Source: Aliidongia dinghuensis (GTDB lineage: Bacteria > Pseudomonadota > Alphaproteobacteria > ATCC43930 > CGMCC-115725). Taken from it: DNA of 64,000 bases. The position numbers were made by a program, and so were the translations under genes. Below, piece by piece: positions 16,680 through 25,342 of the stretch. How positions within the stretch are numbered: position 1 is the stretch's first letter; each line of letters begins with the position of its first letter. Location: the NCBI RefSeq assembly GCF_014643535.1, contig NZ_BMJQ01000021.1, forward strand, positions 1 to 64,000, in the 5' to 3' direction. The notes under the pieces were generated by a model. It saw nothing but the letters and a program-made list of their open reading frames with translations. It had not been told where the DNA came from and ran no database searches.

Positions 16680-17902
16680 CAGGCGATTTCGCAGATGTCG
16701 AGGATCGCCAGCATGTAGATGCGGATCATGTCGAGATAGTCGGGGATGTCGACCCGCTCGTCTGGCATGGTGTTGTAGCGGCCGCCCGGGCCGCACACGA
16801 TGCCCTCCATGCCGAGCTCCTTGTAGAAATGGCCGGCGTCGGTGCCGAAGTAGCAGCAGGGGGCGATGGCGCCGGTCGGCTGGGCCTGCCCGCGGACCTT
16901 CTGGTAGGCCGCGTTGACGGTACGGACGATGCGGGCGTCCTTCGCGACCTCGAACGCCGGCATCAGCGGCCGGCCGTCGACATGCTCGGCCTTGACCGTC
17001 GCCTTCAGGCCCGGGAAGCGGGCCTCGAGCTGGTCCAGCGCCTGACGCAGATCGGCGATGGCCTCAGCCTCGGTCTGGCCCGGCGCATAGCGGCCCGAGC
17101 CCTTGAGGCGTACGAAGTCAGCGACCTGCGGCGGCCGCCATTCATGGAGATCCTTACCCAAGGCCCCATGCATGACGCCGACATGGACGCGGTTGATCGA
17201 GCGGTGCTCGTCGGTCGGCGCACCGCTGAACACCATGCCGTTGAGCCGTGGGATCAGGTCGCACGCGGCAAGGATGGCGTCGACCGCCTGCTCGCGCTTC
17301 GAGAGATGGCGGGTGATGCCGGTCAGCTCGATGATGAAGGTGAAGGCCGCCGCATGCATGGTCAGCGCCTGCAGGTCGGTCGGCTCGCTGTTGATGAAAT
17401 AGTCGGCGCGCACGCCCTGGCGGATCGCAGCCAGCGTGCCGACGCCGCCCTGCAGCTCGCCCACCACATAGGTCAGCACCACGTCGCCCTTGAGCTTCAC
17501 CCCGGCGTCGATCAGCGTCTTTACCGCGCAGAAATAGGCGGCGTCGCCGGCCTTCATGTTCGAGACGCCGATGCCGTAGATGAACTTGTCGTCGATGACG
17601 CCACCCCACGGATCGACGGTCCAGCCCTCCGTCACCGGGTTCGTGTCGAGATGGCCGTTGAACAGCAGGCTCTTGCCGCCGCCGGCGCCGCGCAACCGGC
17701 CGATGGCGTTGACGCGCTGGCCCTCGACCGGCGTGGTATCGGCCTCGAGCCCGAGCGTCCGCATCTGCTCGACCATGTAACGGGCGAGCGTGCGCTCGCC
17801 CTCGGTCTCGGAATAGCTCTTGTGGCGCACCATCTCAGCCAAGAAATCGAGCGCAGCCCGCTCGTCGAGCCGCGCCAGCAGCGCGTCGCGATCCATCGTC
17901 AC
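16679..17902 (-). CDS. M20/ArgE-family hydrolase with altered metal-site residues
   Basis: This 407-residue protein has the M20 fold. The first metal motif NGHLDT (His84, Asp86), the later Glu173 (NSEPTD) and the final His in GTDAGHF are intact. The bridging Asp of the usual RGxxDMK motif is Asn115 (GVSNMKAG). The usual Glu-Glu pair is Glu149-Leu150 (VVGELQGG). Activity with one metal or a changed chemistry is possible, and related GE-type M20 proteins exist. The dimerisation domain (about residues 185-300) is present. The gene sits between the fused ABC ATPase (3 bases away) and the creatinase-like M24 gene (1-base overlap), indicating tight co-expression. Confidence 0.85.
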   Translation of the reverse strand: MTMDRDALLARLDERAALDFLAEMVRHKSYSETEGERTLARYMVEQMRTLGLEADTTPVEGQRVNAIGRLRGAGGGKSLLFNGHLDTNPVTEGWTVDPWGGVIDDKFIYGIGVSNMKAGDAAYFCAVKTLIDAGVKLKGDVVLTYVVGELQGGVGTLAAIRQGVRADYFINSEPTDLQALTMHAAAFTFIIELTGITRHLSKREQAVDAILAACDLIPRLNGMVFSGAPTDEHRSINRVHVGVMHGALGKDLHEWRPPQVADFVRLKGSGRYAPGQTEAEAIADLRQALDQLEARFPGLKATVKAEHVDGRPLMPAFEVAKDARIVRTVNAAYQKVRGQAQPTGAIAPCCYFGTDAGHFYKELGMEGIVCGPGGRYNTMPDERVDIPDYLDMIRIYMLAILDICEIA

Positions 17903-17905
17903 TTG

Positions 17906-19546
17906 TCAGATCCTCCCGGAAACAGGTTCGGCCGCCTGGCCGACCGGTGTGGGCACCGCGGCCATGAGCGCGCGGGTGTAGGCGTGGCGCGGCCCGGCCT
18001 GGAGCGTCGCCATGTCGAGGAGCTCGACCAGGTCGCCGCGGTACATGACTGCAATCCGGTGCGCGATCTGGCGCACCAGGTTGAGGTCGTGGGTGATGAA
18101 GAGATAGGCCGTGCCGTGGCGGCGCTGCAGGTCGATCAAGAGCTCGATGACCGAGGCCTGGACCGACACGTCGAGCGCCGAGGTGATCTCGTCGCAGATG
18201 ACGAGCCGCGGGTTGGAGGCAAACGCGCGGGCGATCGCGACGCGCTGCTTCTGCCCGCCCGAGAGCTCGTGCGGATAGCGCCCCGCGAAGTCGGCCGGCA
18301 GGCGGACCTGTTCCAGCAAGCGGCCGACCGCCGCCGCCCGGTCGCCCCCGTCGCCGCCGTAGAGCGCCAGCGGCCGCGACAGGATCTCGCCCACGCGCTG
18401 GCGCGGGTTGAGCGAGGCGTCCGGGTGCTGGAAGATGATCTGCACGTTCCGGCGATAGGCCTTGTCCATGTCGCCCGGCCCGCCGATCCGGCGGCCGTCG
18501 AAGCGGATCTCGCCCGTGAACGGATTGAGCCCGGTCAGCGCCTTGGCGAGCGTCGACTTGCCCGAGCCGGACTCGCCGACGATGCCCAGGATCTCGCCGG
18601 GATCGATCGACAGGCTGACCGCCCGGTTGCCGACGACCGGCTCGCTCTTGCGGCCGAGGAGCCGCGCGAGGCGCGAGGTCCGGCCATAATGCACGCTGAC
18701 CGCCCGCGCCTCGACGAGCGGCGTCGCGACCGGCGCCGGGGCGGCACCGGCGAGGCGATGCCGCGGGTCCGGCACGGCCGCAATCAGGCGCCGCGTGTAA
18801 TCGTCCTTGGGCGCCGTGAAGATCGCTTGCGCCGCGCCCTGCTCGACGATCCGGCCCTGGTGGATGACGGCGACCCGGTGGGCGATCGCCGAGACGAGTG
18901 CCAAGTCATGCGAGATATAGAGCGAGGCGACCGCCGTCTCGGCCTGCAGCTCGGCGAAGAGATCGAGGATCTGGCGCGCCGTGATGACGTCCAAGGCCGT
19001 CGTCGGCTCGTCGAACAGGATGCAGTCCGGCTGGCAGGCGAACGCCGTCGCGATGACGACGCGCTGCTTCTCGCCGCCCGATGCCTCGTGCGGATAGCGA
19101 TGCATCATCTCAGGCGGCGTCTTGAGGCCGACGCGCGCCAGCATCGCCTCGCCCTCGCGCCAGGCCTGGCGCCGCGTCAGGCCGCGATGGCGCACCAGCA
19201 CCTCCGCCAGCTGCTCGCCCAACGGCAGGGTCGGGTTGAGCGAGGTGCCTGGGTCCTGGAACACCATGCCGATGCGCCGGCCGCGGAGCGCCGCGATCTC
19301 GGCCGGCGTCTTGGTCGTGAGCTCGTCGCCCGAAAGCCGGATGCTGCCGCCCGCCTCACGCGCGTTCTTGGGCAGGTAGCGCATGATGGCCCAGGCGAGC
19401 GAGGTCTTGCCGGAGCCGGACTCGCCGACGAGGCCCAGCGCCTCGCCGCGGCCGATCGCGAGATCGATCGCGTCCAATGCCCTGGCGGACCCTCGCGGCG
19501 TCAAATAATCGAGCGAATAGTTCGTGATCTCGAGGACGGGGGACAT
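17906..19546 (-). CDS. Dipeptide/oligopeptide-type ABC ATPase, DppD-DppF fusion
   Basis: This 546-residue protein contains two complete nucleotide-binding domains. The first has GESGSGKT (residues 41-48), MVFQDPGTSLNP, ASGGEKQR and LFDEPTTALD. The second has GESGSGKS, IIFQHPDASLNP, LSGGQKQR and ICDEITSALD. In many bacteria these domains are separate DppD and DppF proteins of about 330 residues, so this is the fused form. The ATG at 19546 begins MSPVLEITN; the open frame continues upstream into the permease gene without a sensible N-terminus. It powers the permeases encoded immediately upstream on the same strand. Confidence 0.92.
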   Translation of the reverse strand: MSPVLEITNYSLDYLTPRGSARALDAIDLAIGRGEALGLVGESGSGKTSLAWAIMRYLPKNAREAGGSIRLSGDELTTKTPAEIAALRGRRIGMVFQDPGTSLNPTLPLGEQLAEVLVRHRGLTRRQAWREGEAMLARVGLKTPPEMMHRYPHEASGGEKQRVVIATAFACQPDCILFDEPTTALDVITARQILDLFAELQAETAVASLYISHDLALVSAIAHRVAVIHQGRIVEQGAAQAIFTAPKDDYTRRLIAAVPDPRHRLAGAAPAPVATPLVEARAVSVHYGRTSRLARLLGRKSEPVVGNRAVSLSIDPGEILGIVGESGSGKSTLAKALTGLNPFTGEIRFDGRRIGGPGDMDKAYRRNVQIIFQHPDASLNPRQRVGEILSRPLALYGGDGGDRAAAVGRLLEQVRLPADFAGRYPHELSGGQKQRVAIARAFASNPRLVICDEITSALDVSVQASVIELLIDLQRRHGTAYLFITHDLNLVRQIAHRIAVMYRGDLVELLDMATLQAGPRHAYTRALMAAVPTPVGQAAEPVSGRI

Positions 19547-19557
19547 CAGCGGCGTCC

Positions 19558-20382
19558 TCAGGTGCGCGGGTTGAGGGCGTCGCGCAGCCCGTCGCCCAAC
19601 AGATTGAAGCCGATGGCGACGAGTGCGATCGCAACGCTCGGCCACAGGATCATCCAGGGGCTCAAGTGCATGAAATGGCGCGCGTCGGCGACCATCAGGC
19701 CCCATTCCGCCGCCGGCGGCTGCGCACCCAGTCCCAGGAAGCTCAAGGTCGCGAACAGCATGACCGCGAAGGCGACGCGCAAGGTCGCCTCGACGATGAT
19801 CGGCGCCACCACGTTCGGCAGCATCTCGCGCAGCACGATATAGGCGCCGCTCTCGCCGCGCGCGATCGCGGCATGGACGTAATCCTGCTTGCGCACGGTC
19901 AAGGCAACGCTGCGCGTGATGCGCGCCATGCCGGGCGCAAACGCGATGCCGATCGCCATGACCGCGTCGAGGCTGCTCTTGCCCAAGAGATTGACGATGA
20001 GGAGCGCGAACAGCAGGCTCGGGATCGACATGATTGCGTCGACCGTGCGCATGATCGCCTCGTCCGCCCGGCCGCCGAGGAAGGCCGAGAGCGTGCCGAT
20101 CACGGCACCCACGACCGAGCCCAGGGCGGTCGCAATGAACGCCATCACGACGGTGGCGCGTGCCCCGATCAAGAGCCGGCTCAGGATGTCCCGGCCATAC
20201 TGGTCGGTGCCGAGCCAGTGGCCCGGCCCCGGGCCCTTGTAGCGAAAGAGCGGCGCCATCGCGTCGGGATCGTGCGGCGCCATCAGCGGCCCGACAAGGA
20301 TCAGCACGACCGCGAGTGCCACGATGGCGGCGCCGAGCGCGCCCTGCGGCGTGCGCAGCAGCCGGCGGACGAGCTCAGTCAT
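19558..20382 (-). CDS. Dipeptide-type ABC permease, DppC-like
   Basis: This 274-residue inner-membrane protein has about six helices, the DppC N-terminal HWLGTDQYGRDILSRLLIGAR motif region and an EAA-type coupling loop near HAAIARGESGAYIVLREMLP. The ATG at 20382 lies 8 bases inside the end of the DppB-like gene, so translation is coupled. It pairs with the DppB-like subunit to form the channel for the binding protein encoded at 21356-22918. Confidence 0.9.
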   Translation of the reverse strand: MTELVRRLLRTPQGALGAAIVALAVVLILVGPLMAPHDPDAMAPLFRYKGPGPGHWLGTDQYGRDILSRLLIGARATVVMAFIATALGSVVGAVIGTLSAFLGGRADEAIMRTVDAIMSIPSLLFALLIVNLLGKSSLDAVMAIGIAFAPGMARITRSVALTVRKQDYVHAAIARGESGAYIVLREMLPNVVAPIIVEATLRVAFAVMLFATLSFLGLGAQPPAAEWGLMVADARHFMHLSPWMILWPSVAIALVAIGFNLLGDGLRDALNPRT

Positions 20383-21322
20383 ACTGGATCCTCTTGTCGA
20401 GCCAGGCATAGGCGAGGTCGGCCGCAAAATTCACGATCGAGTATGTCGCCGCCATGATGAGCGCGCCGGCCTGGATCGCTGGCAGGTCGCGCGCCTCGAT
20501 CGCGACGATGAGCTGCCGGCCGATGCCGGGCAGCGCGAAGATCTCCTCGACCACGATCACGCCGCCCAGGAGATAGCCGACATCGAGTGCCACGATCGTG
20601 ATGGTCGGCAGGAGCGCGTTTCTGAGCCCATGCTTCAGCAGCACGGCGCGCGGCGACAGGCCCTTGAGACGCGCGGCGCGGATATAGTCGGTATGGAGCA
20701 CGTCGACCAGCTCCGAGCGCACCATGCGCGAGACATGGGCGATGAGGATGACCGAGACGGTCAGCACCGGCAGGATCAGGTGCAGCAGGCTGCGTCCCGG
20801 ATTCTCGGTCAGCGGCACGTAGCCCGTTGCCGGCAGCCATTGCAGCGCGTCGGCGAAGACAAGGCCAAAGAGGGTCGCGGTCACGAATTCAGGCAGCGAG
20901 ACGCCGACGTAGGAGAGCAGGCTCACCATGAGATCGGACGGCCGGCCGCGCCGGACCGCGGCCAGCATGCCGAGCGGGATCGCGAGCGACAGCATGAAGG
21001 CGATCGCCAGCACCGCCAGCAGCAGCGAGCGGCCGAGCGCCTCGATCATCATCGGCGCCACCGGCTGGCTGGTCCGGAGCGACGTGCCGAAATCCCCCGT
21101 GAGCGCGTGCCCCAGCCAATGGCCGTACTGGATCCAGATCGGCGCGTCGAGGCCAAGGCGCGCCCGCACGGCGGCCAGCGCCGCCGGCGTCGCGTTCTCG
21201 CCCAAGAGCATGGTCGCGGCGTCGCCCGGCAGCACCTGCGTCACCGCGAAGACGATGAGCGAGACGACGAGCAGGGTATAGACCGTCAGGCCGCAGCGCT
21301 TCAGCAGATAGCTCAGCGACAT
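20375..21322 (-). CDS. Dipeptide-type ABC permease, DppB-like
   Basis: This 315-residue permease has an N-terminal helix (GLTVYTLLVVSLIVFAVTQVLPGD, a typical DppB opening with the periplasmic PGDAA segment) and about five further helices. A conserved coupling loop lies at YIRAARLKGLSPRAVLLKHG, and the C-terminal ALPGIGRQLIVAIEARDLPAI is also typical. It lies 33 bases after the binding-protein gene and overlaps the DppC-like gene by 8 bases. Function as the importer's channel subunit is secure; the solute is not known. Confidence 0.9.
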   Translation of the reverse strand: MSLSYLLKRCGLTVYTLLVVSLIVFAVTQVLPGDAATMLLGENATPAALAAVRARLGLDAPIWIQYGHWLGHALTGDFGTSLRTSQPVAPMMIEALGRSLLLAVLAIAFMLSLAIPLGMLAAVRRGRPSDLMVSLLSYVGVSLPEFVTATLFGLVFADALQWLPATGYVPLTENPGRSLLHLILPVLTVSVILIAHVSRMVRSELVDVLHTDYIRAARLKGLSPRAVLLKHGLRNALLPTITIVALDVGYLLGGVIVVEEIFALPGIGRQLIVAIEARDLPAIQAGALIMAATYSIVNFAADLAYAWLDKRIQYD

Positions 21323-21355
21323 GGCATGGCCCCACCCTCGCTTGTCGGCGCCCGC

Positions 21356-22918
21356 TCAGCCACGGCTGGGCGCGCCCTCGCTCAGCGAGACGTAGTCGAG
21401 CCGGAACACGGCGCCGCGCGGATGCAGCCGGTAGCCCTGAACATAATCACGCTGGGCGGCCAGCAGATCGAAGAACACCGGGATGATCGACGGCACTTCG
21501 TCATGCATCAGCTTCTGCGCGTCGGCATAGAGCTGGCGGCGCTTCGTCTCGTCGATCGTCGTGCGCGCCTCGGCGACCAGCTTGTCGAACGCCGCGTTGT
21601 TCCAGTGCGTCTCGTTCCAGGCGGCGTTCGACGTGTAGAGCAGCGAGAAGATCGCGTCGGCCGTCGGCTGCATATTGTAGAAGCCGACGTAAAACGGACC
21701 CTTCTTCCAGACCTGGTCCAGGTAAGTCGAGTGCGGCATGGTCTGCACGTCGATGGTGAAGCCGGCCGGCTTCGCCATCTCGCGCACGGCGACCGCAAGC
21801 TGGGTGCGGACCGAGGGCTTGTCGGAGGCGATCAGCGTCGCCTGCAGGCCCGAGGGATAGCCGGCCTCGGCCAGGAGCTTCTTCGCCTGGGCGATGTCGG
21901 GCTTCGAGAGCGGCTGGTCGGCGTAGAAGCGGTAGGCGCTGCTCAGCGGCGAATCATTGCCGGGCGTGCCGAAGCCCTCGACGACGAAATCGACGAGCGT
22001 CGACCGGTCGATGGTGAGCGCCAGCGCCTTGCGCACGCGGATGTCGTCGAACGGCTTCTGGTTGCAGCCGAGGATGATGTTGCAGAACTGGCCCGACGGC
22101 ACGCGCAGCGCCCGCACACCGTCGGCATTCTTGAAGCGCCCGAATTCCGTCGGCTGCGCGCTCGCCATCAGGTCGGTATCGCCCGAGATCAAGGCCGAGC
22201 CTTCGGCGGTCGTGTCCGGATAGACCACGACCTCGACCTTGTCCAGATAGGGCCGCGCCTTGTCGTAGAACGCGTCGTTGCGCGCGACCACGATGAGCCG
22301 TTCCGGCTCGAACGAGACGAGCTTGAACGGGCCGGTGCCGATCGCCTCGCGGTCGAGGCGGGCGAGCCCCGATTTCGCGATCGCCTTGGGCACGATCTTG
22401 GCGTTGGTGTAGGCGAGCGTCACCGGCAGGTCGGCGAACGGGGCGGAGAGCTTGAAGACGACCGTCGTCTTGTCCTTCGCGGTCACCTGGGCGATCGGCC
22501 CGACGTTCTGCAGCGCCGGCGAGGCGGTCTTGGGATCGAGGATCGCTTCGAAGCTCGCGACCACGTCATCGGCCGTGCACGGGCTGCCGTCGTGGAACAC
22601 GAGCCCGTCGCGCAGCATGAACGACCATTCGGTAAGGTCCGGCGTATAGGACCAGGCATGCGCCAGGTCCGGCTCGGCCGCCATGTTGAGGCCGAGCCGG
22701 GTCAAGCCGCTGTAGAGCAGCTCTGCCACCAGATATTCCGGATTGACCCGGGTCTGGAGCGGGTTGAGCTTGGTCACCGCCTGGTCGACGCTGACGCGCA
22801 AGGTGCCGCCGCGCTTCGGCGTCGCCGCCAGCGCGCGCCCGAAGGGCAGCGTCAGGGCGCCCATGGCAGAAGCGCCGGCGATGAAGGAGCGCCGATCGAT
22901 CCCTGATGTCTTGAACAT
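21356..22918 (-). CDS. Dipeptide-type ABC substrate-binding protein
   Basis: This 520-residue SBP family 5 protein has a twin-arginine leader (DRRSFIAGASAMGALTLPFG, cleavage probably after ALA near residue 31). Family landmarks are LRDGLVFHDGSPCTADDVVASF, AIGTGPFKLVSF and RVRKALALTIDRSTLV. Such proteins bind peptides, opines, nickel complexes, glutathione and other amides. The neighbouring M20 and M24 hydrolases suggest that the captured molecule is hydrolysed inside the cell. It heads the importer cassette and follows another M20 gene by 44 bases. Confidence 0.9.
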   Translation of the reverse strand: MFKTSGIDRRSFIAGASAMGALTLPFGRALAATPKRGGTLRVSVDQAVTKLNPLQTRVNPEYLVAELLYSGLTRLGLNMAAEPDLAHAWSYTPDLTEWSFMLRDGLVFHDGSPCTADDVVASFEAILDPKTASPALQNVGPIAQVTAKDKTTVVFKLSAPFADLPVTLAYTNAKIVPKAIAKSGLARLDREAIGTGPFKLVSFEPERLIVVARNDAFYDKARPYLDKVEVVVYPDTTAEGSALISGDTDLMASAQPTEFGRFKNADGVRALRVPSGQFCNIILGCNQKPFDDIRVRKALALTIDRSTLVDFVVEGFGTPGNDSPLSSAYRFYADQPLSKPDIAQAKKLLAEAGYPSGLQATLIASDKPSVRTQLAVAVREMAKPAGFTIDVQTMPHSTYLDQVWKKGPFYVGFYNMQPTADAIFSLLYTSNAAWNETHWNNAAFDKLVAEARTTIDETKRRQLYADAQKLMHDEVPSIIPVFFDLLAAQRDYVQGYRLHPRGAVFRLDYVSLSEGAPSRG

Positions 22919-22962
22919 GCCTCTCGCTCCTGTTGCTTCGTCGTGGTTGACCGATGTCGTGG

Positions 22963-24231
22963 CTAGCCGAAGTCGCGGCTGAGATAGAGCAGGACGGCGC
23001 GCGCCAGCGCGGTCACGTCCGTCATGGTGGTGAATTCGTCCGGCGCATGCGTGTTGTTGTCAGGCCGGCCGAGGCCGCCCAGCAGGATCTCCCGGATGCC
23101 GGCCTGCTGCACGAAGCCCATGTCGGAGCTGGTCGACGAGCCCCAGGCGCGGAAGGCCTCCGGCGCAAAACCGAAGCCGCGGGCAAGTGCGGCCTGCCAG
23201 CGCGGCCAGTGCGGCCCGGTCGGATCGGAGACCGGCGCCAGATGGCCGATCACATGCGTCTCGACCCCGAGCACCCGCGATGGCGCCATGGCATCGCGCA
23301 CCATCGCCTCGAGCTCCGCCAGCACGTGCGTGAAGTCCTCTTCGGGCGTGTAGCGGCGATTGACCAGGATCTCGAACTGGGCCGGCAGGGACGAGCCCTT
23401 CTGGCCGCCGTGGAGTGCCGCAATGGTCAGGCGAGCGTGGAGCGGCCGGCCCTGATAGTGCGGCGGCGACGGCATGGCCGAGGTCCGGGCCTCGACCTGC
23501 GCCTTGAGCGCGATCAGCGCGTTCAAGAGCGGGATCGCCTCTTCGACCGCATTGATGCCGCCGACCGGATCGCCCGAATGCGCGCCGCGTCCGCGGACGC
23601 GGATCAGCAGGTCGATGCTGCCGAAGCAGCCGGCCCAGATCCTGGGCGCGGCACCGCCGTTGAAACTCAGGAGGTGCCCGGTGATCAGCCCCTGCTCCGC
23701 CAGATAGCGGATGCCCGGATAGAGCCCGCCCTCCTCGTCGGTGCAGAACAGGAGCCGCGGCTCGAAGCGGAGCGGCGCGCCGGCCCGGTCAAGCGCGCGG
23801 AGGGCGGCGAGCGTCGCTGCGATCGTGCCCTTCATGTCAGCGGCACCGCGGCCGTAGAGCCGGTCGCCGACGCGGGTGAGCGCAAACGGCGGCCGGGACC
23901 AGCCGTCGCCGGCCGGCACCGTGTCGACGTGGAAATAGAGGCTGCACGGCTCGAGCCCACTGCCGCGCTCGGCGATCAGGTTGATCCGCTCACCGTGCGC
24001 GCCGCCGGCGGCACTCGACCACAGAGGCTCCGGCACCGAGACGCGTCGGCAGGCGAAGCCCAGCGGCGCCACCAGTGCCTCGGCCAGGTCGGCCAGCGCG
24101 CCGTAGCCGTCGCCGGGCGGGAAGGACGTATCGACCGCGATCAGGCGCGCCAAGTCATGCTCGATCGCCGCCTCGTCCTCGTCGACGAGCCGCAAGGCCT
24201 GCTCGATGCGCGCGCTGACTGCCAACCCCAC
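22963..24231 (-). CDS. M20-family deacylase/peptidase (ArgE/DapE type)
   Basis: This 422-residue metallohydrolase has an intact M20 site: FHVDTVP, GRGAADMKG, the catalytic CTDEEGG and the C-terminal NTHAPDEF. The GTG at 24231 is preferred because GAAGAGG lies six bases upstream. An ATG at 24258 would add nine residues but overlaps the candidate GntR operator and has no ribosome site. It is the first gene of the importer operon and diverges from the HutC-type regulator. A role in deacylating or cleaving the substrate imported by the downstream ABC system is inferred from this arrangement. Confidence 0.87.
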   Translation of the reverse strand: MGLAVSARIEQALRLVDEDEAAIEHDLARLIAVDTSFPPGDGYGALADLAEALVAPLGFACRRVSVPEPLWSSAAGGAHGERINLIAERGSGLEPCSLYFHVDTVPAGDGWSRPPFALTRVGDRLYGRGAADMKGTIAATLAALRALDRAGAPLRFEPRLLFCTDEEGGLYPGIRYLAEQGLITGHLLSFNGGAAPRIWAGCFGSIDLLIRVRGRGAHSGDPVGGINAVEEAIPLLNALIALKAQVEARTSAMPSPPHYQGRPLHARLTIAALHGGQKGSSLPAQFEILVNRRYTPEEDFTHVLAELEAMVRDAMAPSRVLGVETHVIGHLAPVSDPTGPHWPRWQAALARGFGFAPEAFRAWGSSTSSDMGFVQQAGIREILLGGLGRPDNNTHAPDEFTTMTDVTALARAVLLYLSRDFG

Positions 24232-24256
24232 CCGAAGCCTCTTCCCATTTCGGTGC

Positions 24257-24279
24257 ATTTATATAATCTATATAGAAAT
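24257..24279. promoter_or_regulatory. AT-rich palindrome in the divergent promoter, probable HutC-type GntR operator
   Basis: ATTT-n-TATA and TATA-n-AAAT form an imperfect 23-bp dyad between the M20 gene (-) and the GntR gene (+). TATA-rich dyads are typical of HutC-subfamily operators. Binding by the adjacent regulator is inferred from symmetry and position. Confidence 0.5.
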
Positions 24280-24293
24280 GAGAAAGGCAGTCG

Positions 24294-25088
24294 ATGACCC
24301 TTGTCAACGATAAAAAGCAGCCGGCCCGAACGGCGAAGCCCGCAAGCTCGATCCGCCGTTTGAGCGGCCAGGCGGCGGCCCCGCTCTATGAAGGGGTGAA
24401 GCGGCAGATTTCCGAGGCGATCCTGCTCGGCAAATGGCCGCCGGGCACGGTCCTGCCCGGCGAGGTGGCGCTGGCCCAGCTGTTCGGCGTCGCCGTCGGC
24501 ACGGTCCGGCGCGCGCTCATGGACCTGACAGCCGAGGGGCTCTTGAGCCGCCGGCGCAAGACCGGCACGGTCGTGACCGGCCGGACGCCGCACCACAGCC
24601 TGCGCTATTTCTTCCAATATTTCCGGCTGCACGGGCTCGACGGCGCGCTCGTCCGCTCGACGGCGCGCCTCTTGTCGATCACGGTCGGTCCGGCGACGGA
24701 GCAGGAGAGCACGGCGCTCGCGATCGAGCCCAAGAGCCCGATGCTCCGGCTCTACCGCACGCGCGACGTCGACGGGCGCGCGGTGATGCTCGACCTGTTC
24801 GCGCTGCCGGCCACCCGGATTCCGGATTTTCCGCAGGCGCCGGGCACCGTGCCCGAGCTACTCTATCTGTTCCTGCTCGAGCGCTACGGCATCCGCATCT
24901 CGGCCGTGCGCGAGCATGTCTCGGCCGAGCTTGCCGACGAGGAGGCGCAGAAGTGGCTGGGCCTCGAGCCGCCGGCGGCGGTGCTCAGGATCGAGGACGT
25001 GTCCTACGACCAGTCGGGCGTGCCGACGATCTTCTCGATCCACCGGGCGGTGACGACCGACCACCGCTATGTCAACGAGATCCGCTGA
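24294..25088 (+). CDS. GntR-family regulator, HutC subfamily
   Basis: This 264-residue regulator has a winged helix-turn-helix at about residues 30-95 (PLYEGVKRQI, LPGEVALAQLFGVAVGTVRRAL) and a C-terminal UTRA ligand domain (about 115-255). The HutC subfamily senses small metabolites such as urocanate, amino sugars and fatty acids. It diverges from the M20/dipeptide-importer operon across a palindrome, so it is the obvious candidate repressor of that operon and of itself. No terminator is evident after the stop. Confidence 0.9.
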   Translation: MTLVNDKKQPARTAKPASSIRRLSGQAAAPLYEGVKRQISEAILLGKWPPGTVLPGEVALAQLFGVAVGTVRRALMDLTAEGLLSRRRKTGTVVTGRTPHHSLRYFFQYFRLHGLDGALVRSTARLLSITVGPATEQESTALAIEPKSPMLRLYRTRDVDGRAVMLDLFALPATRIPDFPQAPGTVPELLYLFLLERYGIRISAVREHVSAELADEEAQKWLGLEPPAAVLRIEDVSYDQSGVPTIFSIHRAVTTDHRYVNEIR

Positions 25089-25342
25089 GTGCCAACGGAT
25101 TGCGCGGAACCAAAGGGGGGGGAATCCCAAGGCTGCGCTATTCGCCGTCCCGACCTACAAGCCGTTCTTGGCGCCGGCGACGGCACCGGGCGTCGCGCGG
25201 CGAGCGCCTGCTGACGACAGCGCCCTTCGACCATTGGAAGACCGCGCCCTCGACGTCAGCGTGCGCTGCAGCTCTTTGCCGCTCAATATATCCGAATTGA
25301 GCGGGGAACACGCCACCGAATTCGTCTAAGGGCGCTTCGGGA
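25089..25342. other. Non-coding gap before the AT-rich orphan gene
   Basis: I see no gene, RNA or repeat here. An 86-codon open frame has no recognisable domain and composition like random GC-rich DNA. Confidence 0.5.

Noticed and set aside
16829..19843. Open frame of about 1000 codons on the + strand
   Set aside because: It is antisense to the M20 and fused ATPase genes, has Arg/Ala/Asp-rich low-complexity translation and no domain. High-GC DNA commonly gives such frames.
20324..22906. Open frame of 860 codons on the + strand
   Set aside because: It is antisense to the dipeptide-type permease and binding-protein genes, which have clear family motifs.
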